A stretch of 64,000 nucleotides of DNA from NCBI RefSeq assembly GCF_001984155.1, contig NZ_MTQO01000040.1, positions 62,001-126,000 of the forward strand. Reading direction: 5' to 3'. Under the pieces are notes generated by a model. That model saw only the letters and a list, made by a program, of their open reading frames with translations. It made no database searches and was not told the origin of the DNA. Position 1 is the stretch's first letter. Each line of letters begins with the position of its first letter. Shown piece after piece: positions 10,031-18,186 of the stretch. Source of the DNA: Actinosynnema sp. ALI-1.44. Lineage in GTDB: Bacteria > Actinomycetota > Actinomycetes > Mycobacteriales > Pseudonocardiaceae. A program made the position numbers and the translations under genes.

Positions 10031-10180
10031 CTGCCCGTCGACCTGCCCCAGGGAACCACGGACTATCAAGAGGATCGGTTTGGCTGTCGCTGGGGCTCTT
10101 CGGGTAGGCCGACCTCTTGACAGCCCGTGGTTGGCTTCGCCCAGGCCGACGGGCAGGAGACACCCCCGAAGCACCACTCT
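10031..10180 (-). repeat. Right arm of the 150-bp inverted repeat
   Basis: This is the inverted partner of 9581-9729. It contains the same internal imperfect hairpin, with CTGCCCGTCGACCTG at 10031 facing CAGGCCGACGGGCAG ending at 10156. The single-base differences between the arms lie mostly between the paired segments. Confidence 0.8.
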
Positions 10181-10411
10181 GCGCTGGCGCGCAGGGCCGT
10201 GAACCCCCTGCGCTTGCGCGCAAGCCTGCTGGGGGTTGCGTTTGCACGCGAGCTTATCGGGGGCCGGTCTTCGGTTGCTCTGTGCTTGCCCGCGAGCCGG
10301 TTCGGGCTGCGGTTGCCTTGTGCTTTGTACGCGGCTGCCTCGATCTGTGGTTGCGTGAGCCAGTTGGCTTCGGCCGGGCAGGTTCATGGGGTGTCTGGTG
10401 CTTGCAAGGCC

Positions 10412-10445
10412 AAGGGCGCTCATTCCGCGTGGAGTGAGCGCCCTT
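10412..10445. terminator. 15-bp hairpin terminator of tmsB
   Basis: AAGGGCGCTCATTCC (10412-10426) pairs with GGAGTGAGCGCCCTT (10431-10445), one G-U pair, loop GCGT. It lies 14 nt beyond the minus-strand tmsB stop and would also stop transcription arriving from the left. Confidence 0.85.
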
Positions 10446-10458
10446 GTCGCCAGCCGGT

Positions 10459-11694
10459 TCACCAGTCCGGGCGCAGTGGCATTCCCGAGTGGCCTCGGCT
10501 GTCGGTTTTCACGCCGAGTACCTGGTGCAGTTGGATCCAGTTGCGGTCGAAGCCAAGCCTCGACCCCGCCATGTACAGGCGCCAGACGCGGGCTGTGTGG
10601 GGGCCGACTTCGTTGACGGCTTCTTCCCAGTTGCGTTCCAAGTTGTCGCACCAGCCTGCCAGTGTTCGGGCGTAGTGCTCTCTGAGGTTTTCCTCGTGCC
10701 GGACCTCGAAGCCGGTGTCGTGCATCTGGGACAGGATTCTTCCTGGTCCGAGGAGTTCTCCGTCGGGGAAGACGTATCTGTTGATGAAGCTGCGGGTTTG
10801 GGCGTTTCGGAGGTTGTCCGGGCGGGTGATGCAGTGGTTCAGGATCCGCCCACCCGTCTTCAGTTTGCTGTAGAGCAGGTCGAAGTAGGATTCCAGGTTC
10901 GCTTCACCGATGTGCTCCGTCAGGCCTATGGAGCTGATCGCGTCGAAGCTCGTCTCCTTCACCGCCCGGTAGTCCAGGTGGCGTACTTCCGCCAGGTCGC
11001 CCAGGCCTTCCTGCGCTATCCGCTTCTGCGCCCATTCCGCCTGGTTCGCCGACAGGGTCACGCCCAGCGCCTGCACTCCGTAGTGCTTCGCCGCGTGGAT
11101 CACCATCCCGCCCCAGCCGCAGCCCACGTCGAGCAGGCGCATCCCCGGCCGGAGTGCCAGTTTTCGTGCCACCAGGTCGTGTTTGGCGTACTGGGCTTCT
11201 TCCAGTGTCGAGTTCTCGGTCTCGTACACCGCGCACGTGTACGCCATCGACGGGCCCAGTACCCATTCGTAGAACTTGTTCGACACGTCGTAGTGGTGGG
11301 AGATCGCTTCCGCGTCCCGCATTCTCGAGTGGCGTTCCCCGCCCAGCCTTCTTTCCTGTGCCGGGGGTTTCGTCGGCCACAGCAGTCTCGCCCCGGCGAG
11401 TTTCGCTGCCAGTTTCACCCGCAGCGAGGCCGGGATCTCCCGGAACCGCACCTCCGGGATGGAGGCCAGTGCCGTGTACATGTCGCCGACGATCTCCAGC
11501 GCGCCGGTCACGTAGGCCCGCACCAGGCCCAGGCTGTTGGGCGAACTGGCGATGTGCGACAGGGCCAGTGGTGACTTCACGTCCACACGCACTTGCGCAT
11601 CCTGGGCACCTGCCCGGCTGCCGTCGTAGGCGACGAACTCGACCGGCACGTCTGGGCCGGTCACCTCGTAGATGGCTTCCGCGATTCGCATCAT
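10459..11694 (-). CDS. tmsB: SAM-dependent fatty acyl methyltransferase (cyclopropane synthase family), 10-methylene forming
   Basis: The 411-residue protein is a cyclopropane-fatty-acid-synthase-type methyltransferase: N-terminal domain, then ISHHYDVSNKFYEWVLG (about 129-145), SAM motif LLDVGCGWGG (about 188-197) and GLTEHIGEAN (about 258). It follows directly after an FAD oxidoreductase gene (stop TAG then ATG with no gap). This pairing is known in mycobacteria and thermomonosporas as the BfaB/BfaA or TmsB/TmsA system: the methyltransferase methylates the double bond of oleoyl phospholipid to a 10-methylene chain and the flavoprotein reduces it to 10-methylstearate (tuberculostearate). Simple cyclopropanation is the alternative, but the partner gene argues for 10-methyl lipid. 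Confidence 0.9.
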   Translation of the reverse strand: MMRIAEAIYEVTGPDVPVEFVAYDGSRAGAQDAQVRVDVKSPLALSHIASSPNSLGLVRAYVTGALEIVGDMYTALASIPEVRFREIPASLRVKLAAKLAGARLLWPTKPPAQERRLGGERHSRMRDAEAISHHYDVSNKFYEWVLGPSMAYTCAVYETENSTLEEAQYAKHDLVARKLALRPGMRLLDVGCGWGGMVIHAAKHYGVQALGVTLSANQAEWAQKRIAQEGLGDLAEVRHLDYRAVKETSFDAISSIGLTEHIGEANLESYFDLLYSKLKTGGRILNHCITRPDNLRNAQTRSFINRYVFPDGELLGPGRILSQMHDTGFEVRHEENLREHYARTLAGWCDNLERNWEEAVNEVGPHTARVWRLYMAGSRLGFDRNWIQLHQVLGVKTDSRGHSGMPLRPDW

Positions 11695-13023
11695 CTAACT
11701 ACCCCGCACGCACTTGTCGTAGAGGTCGGGCAGCCGACCGTCCGGATCGAACTGGAGTTTCATCTCGCGATAGCGCTCACCGTTGTACAACCGCCAGAAG
11801 TCCTCCCGCGAGTAGAAGGACTCGGAGTACAACGACTTGTGGCCGCCGAGGTCGGTGACGACCTGCTCGATGAGGCGGTTGTGGTGTCCCGGGCGCTGCC
11901 CTGGTGCGAATGGCACCGTTGCCCAGAACCCGACGTTCACGTACAGCGTGTCCGGATCCATCGGGTACAGCGGCCACGTCGTCGCGTCGCGCAGCTTCAC
12001 CGGACAGAGCCAGACCGGGCTGATGCCGATGTCCCGGTGGAAGAACTCGAGGAACTCGCCCAACCTGGCCAGCGGGATCTCCACGTCCTGGATCACCGGC
12101 TCGCGGTCCGGGGCGCCTTTGAGCTGCCTGGCCCGCCTGCTCAGGCCGTACTTCCTGTCCAGCGCGACCATCTTGCGGTACACGTCCGAGCGCAGGTACT
12201 GCTTCGGCCACAGCCTGCGCACCCAGGGGATCTGGGCGCCGAACGCGCGGGAGCACCAGAACCAGTCGGTGTCCCAGCGCCAGAGGTAGTCCCGGATGGT
12301 CAGCAGGTCGGCCGAACGCTCCCGGATGGACTTGTAGAAGATCTCCGACCCGGTGTAGTCACTCGGACGGTGTGTCGGTTTGTCGACAAAACGACCTATG
12401 GTCAGATACTGCTCGCCCGGCCCGAAGACCGTGCCGTCCAGGAAATTCGCGTCGGTGTGCCCGGCGATCTCCGCCGGGTCGTCGAAGCGGACGTGCCGCA
12501 GCTCGACGTATGGCTTCACCGGTTCCAGTTCGATCTTCAGGCGCAGCGCGTAACCGAACGTGCCGTACGAGTTGGGGAACGCGCGGAACTGCTCGTCGCC
12601 TCGCTCGAGCCGGGTGATCCGGCCGTCGCCGGTGAGGATTTCCATCTCCAGCACGGATTCGTGTGGCAGGCCGTTGCGGAACGACGTCGACTCGATACCC
12701 AGCCCGGCCACGGCACCGCCGAGCGTGATCGTCTTCAGCTGCGGGACGACCAGCGGCATCAGACCGTACGGCAAGGTGGCGTCGACCAGGTCCTCGTACG
12801 TGGTCATCCCGCCGACGTCCGCGGTCCGCTGCTCGGCGTCGACGTTCAGCACACCGGCGAACCGGCTGACGTCCAGCGTTCGGGTGGCCGGGTCGCGGAA
12901 CCGGAACAGGTTCGACGTGGACTTCGCCAGCCGGACCGGAGTCCCCTGGGGCAGTGCCGCGTACTGAGCTCGTAACGTCGCCGCAGCCCGATCGTGGCCC
13001 ACCAGGGCCTGTTGGTTGCCCAT
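11695..13023 (-). CDS. tmsA: FAD-binding oxidoreductase reducing 10-methylene lipids
   Basis: The 442-residue protein has an FAD_binding_4 (vanillyl-alcohol oxidase/DIMINUTO-like) domain: VRLAKSTSNLFRFRD (about 31-45), TLGGAVAGLGIESTS (about 105-119) and GTFGYALRLKIELEP (about 155-169). It resembles plant DWARF1/seladin sterol reductases and mycobacterial Rv0449c. ATG 13023 matches the family N-terminus (about ten residues before the first helix); GTG 13050 is an alternative. It is co-transcribed with the methyltransferase, so it should use NADPH to reduce the exocyclic methylene of 10-methylene fatty acyl chains in the membrane. Confidence 0.88.
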   Translation of the reverse strand: MGNQQALVGHDRAAATLRAQYAALPQGTPVRLAKSTSNLFRFRDPATRTLDVSRFAGVLNVDAEQRTADVGGMTTYEDLVDATLPYGLMPLVVPQLKTITLGGAVAGLGIESTSFRNGLPHESVLEMEILTGDGRITRLERGDEQFRAFPNSYGTFGYALRLKIELEPVKPYVELRHVRFDDPAEIAGHTDANFLDGTVFGPGEQYLTIGRFVDKPTHRPSDYTGSEIFYKSIRERSADLLTIRDYLWRWDTDWFWCSRAFGAQIPWVRRLWPKQYLRSDVYRKMVALDRKYGLSRRARQLKGAPDREPVIQDVEIPLARLGEFLEFFHRDIGISPVWLCPVKLRDATTWPLYPMDPDTLYVNVGFWATVPFAPGQRPGHHNRLIEQVVTDLGGHKSLYSESFYSREDFWRLYNGERYREMKLQFDPDGRLPDLYDKCVRGS

Positions 13024-13098
13024 ACCAACCGATGCTAGGCCTGTGCGCACGACCCAGCATTGTGATTTTCGGACAACGTCGGGCCGTGAGGAGACAAA

Positions 13099-13114
13099 AC
13101 GCCCATCCGGGCGT
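13099..13114. terminator. Short hairpin after the hydrolase remnant
   Basis: ACGCCC (13099-13104) pairs with GGGCGT (13109-13114) around ATCC, 12 nt beyond the minus-strand hydrolase stop. Stem is only 6 bp. Confidence 0.45.
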
Positions 13115-13125
13115 CCACCTAGGAC

Positions 13126-13828
13126 TCAGTACTCACGCAGGTGGTCGAGCAGGAGCGCGGATGTGGCCCCGGCGAGAACCTCCGGCACGTTGTGGCCGGC
13201 GCCATGGAGCACCTCCAGGCGATACGGGCCTTTCACCCATCGGTGGGTCCGCTCTACGCCGTAAGGAGCCACGAACGGATCGTCGTCACTGGCGACGAAC
13301 AACACAGGCACCCGGACAATCTGTTCATACCCCGTGAAGTCGTTGGCCCGGTACCAGTTCAACGCCGCCGTCGCACGCGGTACTCGTAGCGCGCTGCCGC
13401 GACCCACGCCACACAAGCGCCCCAGTCGTGCCCGACAAGGTCGAACTTGTACCACCCCAACGCGTCCGCGATCGCGACGACGTCGTTCACGCCGTAATCC
13501 AGCCCGTAGTCCGCGATCTCCGACGGCCGCACACCCGGCGAGTAACCCCGCTGGTCCGGCGCGACCGCCCGGTAACCGGCGGCGGCCAGCGCGAGCAGCT
13601 GTTCCTCCCACTCGATCCCGAGCCCGGGAAAGCCGTGCAGGAGCAGGACCTTCCTGCCGTTTCGGGGCCCGGCGGCGACGGCGTCGAACGTGCCGACGTA
13701 CGTCCTGATCTCAGTGGACTGATCTTGGGCGGGCTGGTCCGTTCGGCGGCGTACGCCGGACCGGCGACACCGAGTGACGCGACCCCGGCCGTTGCCGACG
13801 CGAGGAAGTTCCGACGAGTGCTGGGCAT
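13126..13828 (-). pseudogene. Decayed Tat-exported alpha/beta hydrolase
   Basis: Three fragments in different frames add up to one gene. A start at 13828 gives a twin-arginine signal peptide (MPSTRRNFLASATAGVAS, ending near AYA). A second frame continues with TYVGTFDAVAAGP, the oxyanion strand LLLHGFPG, and the nucleophile elbow GHDWGACVAW. A third frame holds the C-terminal part, ALNWYRANDFTGYEQIVRV with the catalytic-acid strand and the histidine in HGAGHNVPEVL, ending at 13126. One frameshift lies near 13725-13745. At the second junction near 13365-13395 roughly 60-80 residues of the usual cap and following helices are missing. Intact relatives (epoxide-hydrolase-like) are near 300 residues; the remnant spans only 234 codons. 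The internal deletion argues for true decay rather than a sequencing error. Confidence 0.75.
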
Positions 13829-13848
13829 GCCCCAAGCCTGGAGTCAGA

Positions 13849-13896
13849 CTGGCCCCCGAACCATCATGTCCACCCTTGAAGCGGGGGTAGGGCCAG
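13849..13896. terminator. Interrupted hairpin downstream of a TetR gene
   Basis: CTGGCCC at 13849 pairs with GGGCCAG ending at 13896, and CCCCG with CGGGG inside. It lies just past the minus-strand TetR stop at 13906. A further perfect palindrome GCCCGCTAGCGGGC (13901-13914) contains that stop codon. Confidence 0.5.
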
Positions 13897-13905
13897 CCTA
13901 GCCCG

Positions 13906-14538
13906 CTAGCGGGCGGCGGCCAGCTCCGGCGGGGCGATCAGGCGCAGACAGGCCTTGGCGCGCTGCCACCGGGCGTCGAGCTGGGAGTCGTCGGGGTACG
14001 CCCACGAGCCGACCAGCAGGCCGCGGATGGTGTCCATCGCGGTGTACGCGTAGTGCCGGAACTGGGTGGTGTCGGCTTTCGGGCCGAAGAGGCGGTTGCC
14101 GAACGTCACGAGCACGTCGCTGATCTCCGGCTCGACCGAGGAGACCAGGGCGCGCAGCCGGGTGTCCGTCCGCGCGGCGAGCAGCAGCTCCGTGCTCGCG
14201 GCGAAGATCGGGCCCTGGTGGATCTCCCACAGCAGGTCGAGCGTGTCGCCGACCGGATCGGCCGAGGTCGCCAGCTCGTCCATTCTCGCGTCCGCCAGCA
14301 GGGCGCGGCGCTGGGCGATGTCCCGGACGGCCGCGGTCACCAGGTCGGCTTTGGTGGGGAAGTGGTGGACCTGCGCTCCCCGGGTCACGCCCGCTCGTTC
14401 GGCGACTCGAGTTGTCGTCGTTCCTGAGTAGCCGTATTCGACGAGGCAGTCGATGGTCGCGTCAAGCAGTCGCGAGCGCATCGCCGCGCTGCGTTCCTCC
14501 TGCGTACGGCCGGTTTTCGAGGTTCTGGTCGCCGGCAT
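13906..14538 (-). CDS. TetR-family repressor divergent from the SDR-gabD2 operon
   Basis: The 210-residue protein has a TetR DNA-binding domain (about 18-65; TTTTRVAERAGVTRGAQVHHF spans the recognition helix) and a TetR C-terminal domain with helices typical of the family. It is transcribed away from the SDR and aldehyde dehydrogenase genes with only 62 bp between, where an ATAC-N10-GTAT symmetric element lies. It therefore probably represses itself and that operon in response to an unknown aldehyde- or acid-type ligand. Confidence 0.9.
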   Translation of the reverse strand: MPATRTSKTGRTQEERSAAMRSRLLDATIDCLVEYGYSGTTTTRVAERAGVTRGAQVHHFPTKADLVTAAVRDIAQRRALLADARMDELATSADPVGDTLDLLWEIHQGPIFAASTELLLAARTDTRLRALVSSVEPEISDVLVTFGNRLFGPKADTTQFRHYAYTAMDTIRGLLVGSWAYPDDSQLDARWQRAKACLRLIAPPELAAAR

Positions 14539-14547
14539 GGGGCAACA

Positions 14548-14565
14548 ATACCTGCAAGTGTGTAT
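14548..14565. promoter_or_regulatory. Candidate TetR operator ATAC-N10-GTAT
   Basis: ATACCTGCAAGTGTGTAT lies midway between the divergent TetR and SDR starts. The outer halves are exact inverted repeats and the inner ACCTGCAAGT is nearly symmetric. Only one copy is present, so support is positional. Confidence 0.45.
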
Positions 14566-14600
14566 GTTAGTTGAGTTGTCCGGCGATCCGGAGGTGCGGC

Positions 14601-15461
14601 GTGGCGCGTTCGCTCTCAGGCAAGGTCGTGGTGGTCACGGGCGGTGCGCGCGGGATCGGCGCCGCCATGGTCGAGGCGCTGGTCAGAGCCGGAGCCAAGG
14701 TCGTGATCGGGGATCTCGACCTCACGACGGCCGAGGCGACAGCCGCCCGGCTCGGCGCGCTCGCCCTACAGCTCGACGTCACCGACCCGGCCGGGTTCAC
14801 CAAGTTCCTCGATGAGGTGGAGAGCCGCCGCGGCCCGATCGACGTCCTGATCAACAACGCCGGGATCATGCCGCTCGGCCGGTTCGAGGACGAGGACGAC
14901 GTCTCCACCATGCACCAGCTGGAGATCAACCTGCACGGTGTCATCCACGGCACCCGCGAGGCGATCAGGCGCATGCGCCCGCGCGCGACCGGTCACATCG
15001 TCAACGTCGCGTCCGTCGCGGGCAAGAGCGGTTTCCCGGGTGCGGCGACGTACTGCGCGACCAAGCACGGTGTCGTCGGGTTGACCGAGGCCGTGCGACT
15101 GGAGCTGCGGGGCTCGGGCGTGGAGACGACGCTGGTGATGCCGTCGATCGTGCGGACCGAGCTCACCGCAGGCATCAGCAACGACGGCCCGGTCAAGACC
15201 GTCACCCCGGAGCAGGTCGCCGCGGCCACAGTGGACGCGCTGCGCACCCCGAGGTTCGAGGTCTACGTGCCGAAGTCGGTCGGCACGCTCAACCGGATCG
15301 GCCGGTTGATGCCGCGTGCCTTCGGCGAGTGGATGGTCCGCACGCTCAAAGGCGACCGGGTCCTCGCCGACGCGGCGCACTCGGCGGAGCGGGCCGAATA
15401 CGAATCACGCGCCGCGGCGAGCGCGCCCGCGGCCGACGAGGCGCACGGGATGAAGAAATGA
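14601..15461 (+). CDS. Short-chain dehydrogenase/reductase (classical SDR)
   Basis: GTG at 14601 has GGAGGTG as ribosome site 5-6 nt upstream. The 286-residue product has the classical SDR set: cofactor motif TGGARGIG (about 13-20), NNAG (about 89-92), catalytic serine in NVASVAGKSG (about 138) and YxxxK as YCATK (about 150-154). An acidic residue after the second strand (GDLD) suggests NAD preference. The last 80 residues form a C-terminal extension seen in actinobacterial SDRs of lipid and sterol metabolism. It overlaps the aldehyde dehydrogenase by 4 nt (ATGA), so an alcohol-to-aldehyde-to-acid sequence is plausible. Substrate unknown. Confidence 0.88.
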   Translation: MARSLSGKVVVVTGGARGIGAAMVEALVRAGAKVVIGDLDLTTAEATAARLGALALQLDVTDPAGFTKFLDEVESRRGPIDVLINNAGIMPLGRFEDEDDVSTMHQLEINLHGVIHGTREAIRRMRPRATGHIVNVASVAGKSGFPGAATYCATKHGVVGLTEAVRLELRGSGVETTLVMPSIVRTELTAGISNDGPVKTVTPEQVAAATVDALRTPRFEVYVPKSVGTLNRIGRLMPRAFGEWMVRTLKGDRVLADAAHSAERAEYESRAAASAPAADEAHGMKK

Positions 15462-16996
15462 TCACCGACGCGTTGGTCGCCAGGCTGGGTGACCGGGTCT
15501 CAGCCACCTCGGCGGACACCGTGGGCACGGTGGACGTCTTCGGCGGCGGCACGCTGGCCAAGGTGCCGCTGTCCACGCCGCAGGACGTGGTCGACGCCGT
15601 CGAAGCCGCGCGGCAGGCGCAGCGGTTGTGGGCGGACGTCGCGGTCGCCGACCGGATCGCGATCTTCGAACGGTTCCACGCCCTGCTGCTCGCCCACACC
15701 GACGAGCTGCTCGACATCCTGCAGGCCGAGACGGGGAAATCGCGGCGGGACGCCTTTCTGGAGGTGTCCGCGCCGCTGGTCACCGTCGGTTACTACGCCC
15801 GCAAGGCGCCGAAACTGCTCACCCCGCAGCGCCGCGAAGGAATGGTCCCCGGACTGGTCAAGACCGTCGAACTGCGTGCGCCCAAGGGCGTCGTCGGGAT
15901 CATCACGCCGTGGAACTACCCGTTCGCGTTGGCGTTCACCGACCTGATCCCGGCGTTGATCGCCGGGAACGCGGTGGTGCTCAAGCCCGACACCCAGACC
16001 GCGCTGTGCACCCTGTACGGCGTCGAACTGCTGTACCAGGCCGGACTGCCGGAAGGACTGCTGCGCGTGGTGATCGGCGACGGTCCGGTCGTCGGGACCG
16101 CCGTCGTGGACACCGCCGACTACATCGGCTTCACCGGTTCGACACGCACGGGCAGGGAGATCGCGGCCCGCGCCGGGCGTCGCCTTGTCGGTTGTTCGCT
16201 TGAGCTCGGCGGCAAGAACCCCTTGCTGGTGCTGGCGGACGCCAGCGTCCCGAAAGCCGCGGCCGGGGCCGTGCAGACGTGTTTCTCCAACTCCGGCCAG
16301 CTCTGCATGTCGCCCGAGCGCTTGTTCGTGCACACCGACGTGTACGACGAGTTCACGCGGCGCTTCGTCGACGAGGTCGCCAAGATGAAGCTGGCGGCGG
16401 CGTTCGACTACAGCGCGGACATGGGTTCCCTGACCTCGCAACGGCAACTGGAGACAGTGACCCGGCACGTCGACGACGCGCGTGCCAAGGGTGCGACCGT
16501 GCTGGCGGGCGGCAGACCGCGGCCAGAGCTGGGCCCGTTCTTCTACGAGCCAACGGTGTTGACGGGCGTCACGCCGGAAATGCTCTGCTACGACAACGAA
16601 ACGTTCGGCCCGGTCGTGTCGGTCTACCGCGTGCTGGACGACCAGGAAGCGATCGATCGCGCGAACGCCACCTCCTACGGGCTGAACGCCAGCGTCTACA
16701 GCAAGTCCGTTCCGCACGCGGAACAGGTTGCCGCGCTGCTCAAGGCAGGCACGGTGAATGTCAACGACGGGCACGTGGTCGGGTTCGGCAGCGCGGACGC
16801 GCCGATGGGTGGCATGAAGGACTCCGGTGTCGGTCGGCGCAACGGGATCGAAGGGCTGCTGAAGTACACCGAGGCACAGAACGTTTCGGTGCAACGCGTT
16901 CCGTTGTCCACACCGCCGAAGTGGCTGCCGTTCGCGGTGTACGTCAAGGGAATGCGGGCGCTGCTCCGGGTCGTGCGGAAGACCGGCATCCGGTGA
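15458..16996 (+). CDS. gabD2: Aldehyde dehydrogenase, succinate-semialdehyde dehydrogenase GabD2-like
   Basis: The 512-residue protein is a full-length aldehyde dehydrogenase with the NAD(P) region IITPWNYPFALAF (about 148-160), FTGSTRTGREIA (about 225-236), the catalytic glutamate in LELGGKNP (about 249-256) and nucleophile cysteine in SNSGQLCMSPER (about 277-288). It resembles mycobacterial GabD2 in length and through the C-terminal tail after MGGMKDSGVGRRNG. Succinate semialdehyde is therefore a candidate substrate, but the coupled SDR and adjacent TetR suggest an operon-specific fatty or terpenoid aldehyde instead. Confidence 0.85.
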   Translation: MITDALVARLGDRVSATSADTVGTVDVFGGGTLAKVPLSTPQDVVDAVEAARQAQRLWADVAVADRIAIFERFHALLLAHTDELLDILQAETGKSRRDAFLEVSAPLVTVGYYARKAPKLLTPQRREGMVPGLVKTVELRAPKGVVGIITPWNYPFALAFTDLIPALIAGNAVVLKPDTQTALCTLYGVELLYQAGLPEGLLRVVIGDGPVVGTAVVDTADYIGFTGSTRTGREIAARAGRRLVGCSLELGGKNPLLVLADASVPKAAAGAVQTCFSNSGQLCMSPERLFVHTDVYDEFTRRFVDEVAKMKLAAAFDYSADMGSLTSQRQLETVTRHVDDARAKGATVLAGGRPRPELGPFFYEPTVLTGVTPEMLCYDNETFGPVVSVYRVLDDQEAIDRANATSYGLNASVYSKSVPHAEQVAALLKAGTVNVNDGHVVGFGSADAPMGGMKDSGVGRRNGIEGLLKYTEAQNVSVQRVPLSTPPKWLPFAVYVKGMRALLRVVRKTGIR

Positions 16997-17081
16997 CGCC
17001 GATCCCACCCGTCGGGATGGCCGAACAGGTCACACTGTCCATCGTGCGCGCCACATGGATCTGTCGGCCCATAATTGACAC

Positions 17082-18131
17082 ATGGTGAGTGTCTCGGCGG
17101 CAGCGTCGAACGTCCTGGACAAGGTCTTCAACGGCGGCGTCGCCGATCTGCGGCCGACGCCCCGAGTCCTGGTGGACCACGGCCCCAACCGCTGGGTCTA
17201 CCGGATGACCGGGGAGTCGTCCGGTGACCCGGTCCTGCTCGTGCCGCCGTTGGCCGCGCCCGCGCTGTGCTTCGACCTGCGCCGTGGCTGCAGCATGGCC
17301 GAACACCTGGTCGAACAGGGCAGGCCGACGTACCTGGTGGACTACGGCTCGGTCAGCTTCTCCGACCGCGGCCTCGGCATCGAGCACTGGATCGACGAGG
17401 TCCTGCCGCGAGCCATCCGCGCGGTCAGCAAGGACGCGGGCGGACGCCCGGTGCACGTCGTGGCGTGGTGCCTCGGCGGCATCCTGTCCCTGCTGACCAC
17501 GGCCGACCAGGCAGACCTGCCGATCGCGTCGCTGACCACGGTGGCGAGCCCGATCGACTTCACCGCGATCCCGCTGGTCGCGCCCGCACGGCCGTTGGTC
17601 GAGCTGACCGGTGGCTGGGTGCTGACCGCGCCCTACCGCCTGCTCGGCGGCGCGCCGAGGCAGTTGGTGAGGTGGGCGTTCCAGCTGAGCTCGGTGGACA
17701 AGTACGTGACCAAGCCGCTGGCGCTGCTCACCCACCTCGACGACAAGGAGTTCCTGGCGCAGATCGAGGCGGTCGACCGCTTCATGGACAACATGGTCGC
17801 CTACCCCGGCCGGACATTCGGCCAGATCTACCACCGCTTCTTCCGCGGCAACGACCTGCACGACGGCGTGGTGGACGTCGAGGGCAGGCTGATCTCGTTG
17901 GCGGACATCAAGGTGCCGGTACTGGTGATAGCCGGTGCGACGGACGGGATCGCACCGGAGCCCGCGGTCCGCAGGCTGACGCGGCTGCTGGACAAGGCGC
18001 CGGAGGTCCGGTTCGAGGTGTGCCCCGGTGGTCACCTCGGAGTCCTGACCGGTCGCGGCGCGAGGGACACGACGTGGAAGGTGATCGACTCCTTCCTCAC
18101 GGCCCATGTCGAGCGGTCAAACCCGGTATAA
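17082..18131 (+). CDS. PhaC-like alpha/beta hydrolase
   Basis: The 349-residue alpha/beta-hydrolase resembles class III poly(3-hydroxyalkanoate) synthase PhaC. The nucleophile elbow is AWCLGG (about 127-132), so cysteine replaces the serine of ordinary lipases as in PHA synthases. The acid is in GATDGIAPE (about 283-291) and the histidine in GGHLGVLTG (about 313-321), matching the PhaC C-D-H triad. It lies 86 bp after gabD2 on the same strand. No PhaE partner, phasin, PhaA or PhaB is nearby, so true polymer synthesis is unproven; a thioesterase or acyltransferase role is possible. Confidence 0.82.
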   Translation: MVSVSAAASNVLDKVFNGGVADLRPTPRVLVDHGPNRWVYRMTGESSGDPVLLVPPLAAPALCFDLRRGCSMAEHLVEQGRPTYLVDYGSVSFSDRGLGIEHWIDEVLPRAIRAVSKDAGGRPVHVVAWCLGGILSLLTTADQADLPIASLTTVASPIDFTAIPLVAPARPLVELTGGWVLTAPYRLLGGAPRQLVRWAFQLSSVDKYVTKPLALLTHLDDKEFLAQIEAVDRFMDNMVAYPGRTFGQIYHRFFRGNDLHDGVVDVEGRLISLADIKVPVLVIAGATDGIAPEPAVRRLTRLLDKAPEVRFEVCPGGHLGVLTGRGARDTTWKVIDSFLTAHVERSNPV

Positions 18132-18144
18132 AGAACAAGTTCCA
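18131..18144. promoter_or_regulatory. KstR-like operator, distal
   Basis: AAGAACAAGTTCCA fits the KstR consensus TnnAACnnGTTnnA except for its first base. It lies 66 bp before the kstD start and 42 bp from a second, perfect match. Confidence 0.55.
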
Positions 18145-18186
18145 CTGATGGAACACGCTGGGCCATCCGATGGATTGAACAAAGAC

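Larger units (their letters stand above)
9508..10345. repeat. Nested inverted-repeat region, non-coding
   Basis: The 1 kb between the fadE stop (9442) and the tmsB stop (10459) has no credible gene. It is organised symmetrically. Outer arms 9581-9729 and 10031-10180 are inverted copies with roughly 90 percent identity by eye. Each arm is itself an imperfect hairpin with about 43-bp sides. An inner inverted pair lies at 9797-9829 and 9930-9963. Both flanks carry degenerate short repeats around GCTTGCGCGCAAGC (9508, 9530, 9565 on the left; 10207, 10238, 10280, 10320 on the right) in mirrored orientation. It could be a MITE-like insertion duplicated head to head, a structured transcript, or an overgrown transcription barrier between convergent genes. 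Confidence 0.8.

Noticed and set aside
9402-10675. Several short frames of 75-210 codons on both strands between 9.4 and 10.7 kb
   Set aside because: Similar peptides appear on both strands because of the inverted repeat; codon use is not gene-like and no ribosome sites or domains are present.
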